Shown here piece by piece: positions 20,896-25,245 of a stretch of DNA of 25,245 nucleotides (its first letter is position 1; every line of letters starts with the position of its first letter). Position numbers and translations under genes: made by a program. The stretch comes from DASQJJ01 sp964598355 (GTDB taxonomy: Bacteria; Patescibacteriota; Microgenomatia; Levybacterales; UBA12049). The stretch is from assembly GCA_964598355.1 (NCBI GenBank), contig CAZRBN010000010.1, positions 1 to 25,245 of the forward strand, read 5' to 3'. The notes beneath the pieces are model-generated. The model worked only from the letters and a program-made list of their open reading frames with translations. It made no database searches and had not been told where the DNA came from.

Positions 20896-22377
20896 ATGGA
20901 AACTTTAGATAGAATTGTTCACGCAAACCAAGAAAGCCGACCGCAAATACCCGCACACATAGATGTTGTTCCATCAAATGATAGAGAAAGAGCTATACGT
21001 ATATGGCATGATTTGGAAAAACGGCTCGAAAATACGAGTGCAACAAATTCTGCTGACTGGACAGCTGTTTGGCTTGGTCACTTTGGAAATAAGGTGCCAC
21101 ATGTATTTGTTTTTGGAAAAGATGAAGATCATTATGTAGGGGCAACTCTTGTTACAAACCCTGTAATGAAACCAGGCAATGGGAAAGTCCCTATTAAGTC
21201 TGTATTAATAGGTACGGTAGGTGAAGCAAAGGATGAATCACCTGACCTCACAGACCATCGTTTACTTGTTGGCCCAGAACATAGGGAAATGTTTGCAGAG
21301 GGCGTGATGCAAACAATTGCAGCACTCCCTTGGAGATGGGACCAATTACTTCTGCAAGGATATGATCCAGTTGATGCAGCAGCATTAGCAAGAGGTGGGG
21401 AAAAAGTGGGTATACCTCTTTCTTTGAGACACGTCCGATTTCCCGTATTTAATTTTGATAAAGCACGAGGTGAAGGACACACAGATATTGTAGCTGCATT
21501 ACGCACGAATAAAGGGCGTATTGCAAAAAGTAGAGAAAAAATAAGCACTGCTGTAGGACCTCTTAAAGGCGAGTGGGCAGGAAATGTTGAAGATGCTCAG
21601 GAAATATTCACAGAACTCGTGCAATTAAATAGAGAGAGATGGAGGAGATTAGGCGAGCCTGGGTTCTTCCCTACAGAAGACAGTGAACACTATTATAGAG
21701 ACCTTATTGATACACTTCTTCCTCAAGGGAAAGCAAGCGTTTATAGACTAAAAGCAGGAGATATTACATTAGGATGTATTTTAAATTTTATGGATTTGGA
21801 TGGGGTAGTCATTGGATACACGGGTGGAATAAATTTAGACAAAAGAGTTGCAAATTATGTACCAGGACTGCTTACCCATACGGCCTACATGCAAGAGTGC
21901 TTGGATCGAGGATATAGTCAATATGATTTTGGTTGGGGAGGAGAAAGATATAAAGTTGACTTATCAAATGCAGAAGATGGGTTGGATTTTGGATTTGCTT
22001 ATCGAGGAGTAAAGGGACATACACTAGAATTAGCGAGAAATACATTTTATCATTACCGAGATAATCGTGCTATAGAAGAGTCAGCAAAAGAAGTAAGGGA
22101 TGCGTATCGTCAATTTAGAAGAAATCCTCGTGATGTAAAGGGATCTGGGATGCACTTAGTGCAACACGCTACATCTTTGGGAAAAGAAATAGCAAAACAT
22201 ACCTATACTACAACTCCTCACCTTCAAGAAGTCGTCAAGCATGCACAAAGTGCTACAGATACAACAAGACGAGTGGGAAGTAGGGTTGTCCAAAAAGTAA
22301 ACGCTGCATTTCTTGTAGAAGAAGCAACAAAACACATGAAACAGATTGGAGATAGAGTGAGAAGACGGAGAAGCTAA
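20896..22377 (+). CDS. CelD/FemAB-like GNAT-fold acyltransferase
   Basis: 493 residues. The central and C-terminal part has the BioF2-like/CelD acetyltransferase pattern: a LNRERWRRLGEPGFF helix near 245-260, a SVYRLKAGDITLGCILNF strand pair, the GYTGG turn, and YDFGWGGERYKVDLSN near 355-370, a signature of this group. Related proteins add acyl groups or amino acids to cell-wall precursors or exopolysaccharides. The last 100 residues are basic and helical (ending VRRRRS), perhaps membrane- or nucleic-acid-associated. No transmembrane segment is seen. The start codon lacks a clear Shine-Dalgarno. The 3' end overlaps the convergent Pol I gene by four bases. Confidence 0.72.
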   Translation: METLDRIVHANQESRPQIPAHIDVVPSNDRERAIRIWHDLEKRLENTSATNSADWTAVWLGHFGNKVPHVFVFGKDEDHYVGATLVTNPVMKPGNGKVPIKSVLIGTVGEAKDESPDLTDHRLLVGPEHREMFAEGVMQTIAALPWRWDQLLLQGYDPVDAAALARGGEKVGIPLSLRHVRFPVFNFDKARGEGHTDIVAALRTNKGRIAKSREKISTAVGPLKGEWAGNVEDAQEIFTELVQLNRERWRRLGEPGFFPTEDSEHYYRDLIDTLLPQGKASVYRLKAGDITLGCILNFMDLDGVVIGYTGGINLDKRVANYVPGLLTHTAYMQECLDRGYSQYDFGWGGERYKVDLSNAEDGLDFGFAYRGVKGHTLELARNTFYHYRDNRAIEESAKEVRDAYRQFRRNPRDVKGSGMHLVQHATSLGKEIAKHTYTTTPHLQEVVKHAQSATDTTRRVGSRVVQKVNAAFLVEEATKHMKQIGDRVRRRRS

Positions 22378-23819
22378 AAATCTTCTTTGTCTTTGTCAAT
22401 TTTTTTATATTTTTGTAAATCTCCCCAGCGTTTCCCTATTTTTATATCTACTGCAAGAGGTACTGATAGGGGGTACACTGAACACAGTACTGCTTGTATC
22501 TCGATAATGATTTCATCAGTCATATCCTTTTCAGGGAGTTCAAATACCAGGTCATCGTGGATAGTTAAGAGAAGCGAAATTGCTGGATATTTTGCGAGAA
22601 TTTTTGTATGTACATCAACCATAGCTTTTTTCATTAAATCCGCTGCACTTCCTTGTATGGGATAATTCATAAGGGCCCGTCGCAAGCCATTATCAATAAA
22701 CTTTCGTTTGGGATCTTCAAAGACATAGCGTCTTCGACCAAGCATTGTTTCAACAACACCATGGATACGGGCATTTTTGAGATAGTCATCATAATATATT
22801 TTTATATTAGGGTAAGAAGCATAAAATTGCTGAATAAATTGTTCAGCGTCTTCCAATGGAATAGTAAGCCCTGCACTCATCCCATAACTACTCATGCCGT
22901 AGATAATGCCAAAGTTAATTGTTTTGCCAACAGCGCGTTGTTGCTGAGAAACGTCCTCATATGCAACGTTAAATAACCGGCTTGCTGTGAGTGTATGGAC
23001 ATCCTGATTGTTTTCGAATGCACGAATTAACTCTGGTTCTTGTGTAAGATGTGCCAAAATGCGAAGCTCTTGCTGGGAATAGTCAAAAGAGGCAAAGATA
23101 TGACCAGGAGATGCAATAAAACAAGATTTTATTTCTTGTCCAATAGGGGATGATACGGGAATATTTTGTAGATTTGGATTTGATGAAGCAAGACGTCCTG
23201 TATTTACAAATACTTGGTTATATGTTGTATGTATTCGGCTTTCCGCATCTACTTTTTGTATAAGGCTTTCTACATAGGTCGAGCGTAATTTCATCAACTC
23301 TCGATATTTTAATAAGTGAGTAATTATTGGAAACTGATCTGCAAATCTTGATAATTCTCCTTCGTTGGTTGCATACTTTCCGGTTTTTGTTTTACCCAAT
23401 GGGACACCCACTTTCTCTACAAGGAAGTTACCAAGTTGTATAGGAGAATTGATATTCACGCCTCCGCCTGTTTCCTTTGCTATCTGCTCCTCAACAATCA
23501 CTAATAAACGGTCTATATCCTGTCCAACTTTAGAAAGTTGCTTGGTATCAAGTAAGATACCTTTCTGTTCCATCTGCCAAAGAACCTTGGCTAAGGGCAT
23601 TTCAATATCATAAAAGAGTGATGCTAACTTGGGGTAGGTATGAAGCTTTCCCTGTTGTCTAGTAGCTAATTCTGTAAGGGTAGTAACATTATATCTCTTC
23701 AGAGTATCTTCTTGTGTCCCAAAGGGTCTTCCCTCAGACAAAAGTGCTTCAGCAATGTAGCAATCAAAATCTGTGTCAAAATTATTGGAGGATTTACTGT
23801 CCCATACTGCCTTTATCAT
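22374..23819 (-). CDS. polA: DNA polymerase I, minimal form (polymerase domain only)
   Basis: 481 residues of family A polymerase, against about 930 in E. coli. All three polymerase motifs are intact: motif A FASFDYSQQELRILAHL (catalytic Asp246), motif B RAVGKTINFGIIYG (Arg295, Lys299, Phe303, Tyr307), and motif C TIHDDLVFE (Asp422, Asp423). The TGRLASSNPNLQNIP segment is also present. The 5' nuclease domain is absent. Of the 3'-5' exonuclease domain only a C-terminal stub (about residues 1-55) remains, without its DxE metal site, so the enzyme should lack proofreading. A promoter sits six bases before the ATG, indicating that the short protein is the native product and not a fragment. It likely fills gaps in repair or lagging-strand synthesis. 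Confidence 0.94.
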   Translation of the reverse strand: MIKAVWDSKSSNNFDTDFDCYIAEALLSEGRPFGTQEDTLKRYNVTTLTELATRQQGKLHTYPKLASLFYDIEMPLAKVLWQMEQKGILLDTKQLSKVGQDIDRLLVIVEEQIAKETGGGVNINSPIQLGNFLVEKVGVPLGKTKTGKYATNEGELSRFADQFPIITHLLKYRELMKLRSTYVESLIQKVDAESRIHTTYNQVFVNTGRLASSNPNLQNIPVSSPIGQEIKSCFIASPGHIFASFDYSQQELRILAHLTQEPELIRAFENNQDVHTLTASRLFNVAYEDVSQQQRAVGKTINFGIIYGMSSYGMSAGLTIPLEDAEQFIQQFYASYPNIKIYYDDYLKNARIHGVVETMLGRRRYVFEDPKRKFIDNGLRRALMNYPIQGSAADLMKKAMVDVHTKILAKYPAISLLLTIHDDLVFELPEKDMTDEIIIEIQAVLCSVYPLSVPLAVDIKIGKRWGDLQKYKKIDKDKEDF

Positions 23820-23825
23820 GTTTGT

Positions 23826-23831
23826 AGTATA
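23826..23831 (-). promoter_or_regulatory. -10 box of the minimal polA gene
   Basis: TATACT ending six bases before the ATG at 23819, predicting a leaderless mRNA. No strong -35 and no TG extension. Confidence 0.45.
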
Positions 23832-23899
23832 CCGAATAACAGGGGAGACTAAAAGATCAAGATGGGTACTTTTATCGGTTACAACCCAAGTAACTAATT

Positions 23900-24847
23900 T
23901 TATTCAATCCAAATATCTTTTTCAATAGAATAATTAACGGTAATCTTTTTTGTAATGTTAGACTTTCTTAAAACTATAAAAATTATCATTGTAATATAAT
24001 TTGAAAGAGAAGAGCTGATTGTAATGAGGGTTTGAACAATAATACCAAGGCCAAGAGATATCAAAATAGGAATTGTACGACTGTAATTTCGGGCTAATTT
24101 TAAAATTGAATTATCTAAAGACACCTTCAGTAAATCTTTCATTACAGCATTATCATTTGCTGAATTAAGCCTAAGTTTTTTTAAGGTTATTAGTTTTACT
24201 TGAGCTATACTGATATTATTCTTTATAGATATCCTTTTTTGATAAGAGATAAACTTTTCGTTAGGATCGACAATTTCTAAATCATCATTATAGATAGATA
24301 CAATCGGAGCAAGCATCTTACCAAGCAACTTATTTGATAGTAAAAACCCTCCATTAGCTAGTGTTTGTGTATAGATGCTATAAAAATTGATAGCCAGTAC
24401 AAAGGATATTATAAGCGAGGAGGTTGAAAACGCAGAAGAAATTCTATGGGTCATAGACGGTTTCCCTCCCACCAAAACTTCATATTTGTGAAAATTTATT
24501 AAGAATATGAATAGACTTGCGACGATTGCCCACTCACCGAAAAGGTCTAAAAACTTTCCTCCTGCAAGGAGAAAATAATCAGACATGGAAAGAAGCAGCA
24601 CTAAAATCCACAAAATCCTACTTTTTATAAAAATAGAAAATACTGCAACACAAGAAAGATATAAGCTAAAAATAATGATAGGAATAGAAAGTGGAAGGAT
24701 AACGTTTATGGTGGAATTGGTCAAAATGTGTTTTCCATCTAAGTTTTGTATTAATATATACCAAAACAAATTTCCTAATAGTATTAAACATAAGGAGATT
24801 AAAGCTTTTACCACTCGTAACTTTATCTTATGGAAATCTGCTTTCAC
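23900..24847 (-). CDS. Polytopic membrane protein of unknown function
   Basis: About 315 residues with roughly seven or eight hydrophobic segments (near 14-34, 46-72, 76-96, 102-118, 138-160, 258-278, 282-296). Between the fifth and the last pair lies a hydrophilic region of about 90 residues (LEIVDPNEKFISYQKRIS and onward). No recognised motif and no family claimed. It is probably an integral protein of the cytoplasmic membrane. The start is GTG at 24847, six bases after an extended -10 box, so the mRNA should be leaderless. The composition is AT-rich compared with the neighbouring enzymes. A possible 25-codon ORF lies 21 bases upstream. Confidence 0.7.
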   Translation of the reverse strand: MKADFHKIKLRVVKALISLCLILLGNLFWYILIQNLDGKHILTNSTINVILPLSIPIIIFSLYLSCVAVFSIFIKSRILWILVLLLSMSDYFLLAGGKFLDLFGEWAIVASLFIFLINFHKYEVLVGGKPSMTHRISSAFSTSSLIISFVLAINFYSIYTQTLANGGFLLSNKLLGKMLAPIVSIYNDDLEIVDPNEKFISYQKRISIKNNISIAQVKLITLKKLRLNSANDNAVMKDLLKVSLDNSILKLARNYSRTIPILISLGLGIIVQTLITISSSLSNYITMIIFIVLRKSNITKKITVNYSIEKDIWIE

Positions 24848-24853
24848 ACAATA

Positions 24854-24862
24854 ATCATATCA
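24854..24862 (-). promoter_or_regulatory. Extended -10 promoter of the membrane-protein gene
   Basis: TGA followed by TATGAT (24854-24859), ending six bases before the GTG start. Confidence 0.45.
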
Positions 24863-24868
24863 CGAAAA

Positions 24869-24946
24869 TTATTTAATATATTCTATTAAGATATAATGCG
24901 GAGGTAAATTAGCTGATAGTTTAACTAGATCTTCACATTCAGTCAT
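24869..24946 (-). CDS. Possible 25-aa ORF with Shine-Dalgarno upstream of the membrane protein
   Basis: ATG at 24946, preceded by AGGAG five bases upstream, opens 25 codons beginning MTECEDLVKLSANLPPHY and ends at TAA 24869-24871. It would be a leader peptide or micropeptide cotranscribed with the membrane protein. A real Shine-Dalgarno in a window with few of them is its main support. Length alone does not distinguish it from chance. Confidence 0.35.
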   Translation of the reverse strand: MTECEDLVKLSANLPPHYILIEYIK

Positions 24947-24970
24947 ATTTTCTCCTGACAAGACTTTTAC

Positions 24971-24999
24971 TTGACAACGTTATAGTAAAGTAGTACGGT
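24971..24999 (+). promoter_or_regulatory. Promoter of the rightmost gene
   Basis: Perfect TTGACA (24971-24976), 17-base spacer, weak -10 TACGGT (24994-24999), ending eight bases before the ATG at 25008. A TATAAG just downstream is an alternative -10. Confidence 0.4.
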
Positions 25000-25007
25000 A
25001 TAAGTAT

Positions 25008-25245
25008 ATGACAGAAACTCGTTCTAAACCTGGAATAGTTGAAAGAACTGCAGGTGCAGTAGCGTTAGTAACTGGAATTCCTTTAGCTGCTTTCTTAGCT
25101 GTTTCACTTGTTGTTAATCTAGCAGACGCAGAAGTACTGGAAATACCTACATTAATTGCAGCTCTGCCTGCTGAGTTGCCTGATTTAGGAATATTCCTTC
25201 CAGCTTTTGAAATATGGCACACTGTGCGCTCACATCGTTTAAATA
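25008..25245 (+). CDS. Small membrane protein, unknown function (partial, continues beyond window)
   Basis: 79 codons are visible, starting MTETRSKPGIVERT. A hydrophobic segment (AVALVTGIPLAAFLAVSLVV, about 17-37) follows, then a second moderately hydrophobic stretch (TLIAALPAELPDLGIFLPAF). No family is recognised and the C-terminus is outside the window. A TTGACA promoter close upstream supports the start. An 80-codon frame on the opposite strand over the same bases is considered a shadow. Confidence 0.6.
   Translation, partial: MTETRSKPGIVERTAGAVALVTGIPLAAFLAVSLVVNLADAEVLEIPTLIAALPAELPDLGIFLPAFEIWHTVRSHRLN

Noticed and set aside
21132..21548. 138-codon minus-strand ORF within the acyltransferase gene
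   Set aside because: Shadow of the coding frame on the other strand; no promoter, no ribosome-binding site, no motif.
24980..25222. 80-codon minus-strand ORF at the right edge
   Set aside because: It overlaps the plus-strand gene at 25008, which has a TTGACA promoter and a hydrophobic helix; the minus frame has neither.

Overview
The window looks like a chromosome segment of a Candidate Phyla Radiation (Patescibacteria) bacterium, most likely a Microgenomates-type lineage. The case is indirect. The DNA is AT-rich and densely packed, with several convergent gene pairs overlapping at their stops. Many proteins are shorter than in model bacteria (a 481-aa DNA polymerase I without nuclease domains, a 233-aa HolA-like protein, a 397-aa CysRS). 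Small secreted and membrane proteins of unknown function are frequent. No core gene contains an in-frame TGA, and at least one gene (12563-13297) ends in TGA, so the ordinary bacterial code fits. No database search was possible.

Layout. 1-4250: sugar-phosphate metabolism: a cupin resembling mannose-6-phosphate isomerase (cut by the window edge), an inositol-monophosphatase-family enzyme, a large phosphoglucomutase/phosphomannomutase, a divergent SemiSWEET sugar transporter and a PfkB-family sugar kinase. 4259-8373: HolA-like clamp-loader subunit, a secreted TIM-barrel glycoside hydrolase, a membrane-anchored SGNH hydrolase and cysteinyl-tRNA synthetase, all on the minus strand. 8506-11863: a compact lower-glycolysis operon eno-gpmA-pyk. 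11841-14031: HAD phosphatase, metallophosphoesterase and nucleotidyltransferase-like protein. 14032-17600: accessory-looking region with small orphan ORFs, a zinc-ribbon protein, an unknown 147-aa protein, a second SGNH hydrolase, tandem promoters before a 17-codon ORF, a small secreted protein with a perfect Shine-Dalgarno and the C-terminal remnant of a SagB-type dehydrogenase. 17602-19163: an M16 metallopeptidase directly behind that remnant, then tRNA-Glu(UUC). 19270-25245: a MscS-type membrane protein, a jelly-roll-like protein, a CelD/FemAB-like acetyltransferase, the minimal Pol I, a polytopic membrane protein with a possible 25-aa upstream ORF, and a partial membrane protein.

A recurrent feature is promoter placement. 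At many genes a -10 box, often extended (TGnTAnnnT) or paired with a TTGACA-like -35, ends only 4-11 bases before the start codon, predicting leaderless or nearly leaderless mRNAs. A few genes (eno, the small secreted protein, the MscS-like protein) instead have clear Shine-Dalgarno sequences. This pattern helped choose starts and exposes a possible leaderless upstream ORF in front of holA.

Functionally the window combines sugar import and activation, lower glycolysis and cell-surface glycan modification with single replication and translation genes. The region most likely to hold something little described is 16750-19170: remnant SagB-like dehydrogenase plus intact M16 peptidase, a pairing reminiscent of ribosomal-peptide maturation loci, beside a tRNA gene and a possible small-RNA or micropeptide locus.
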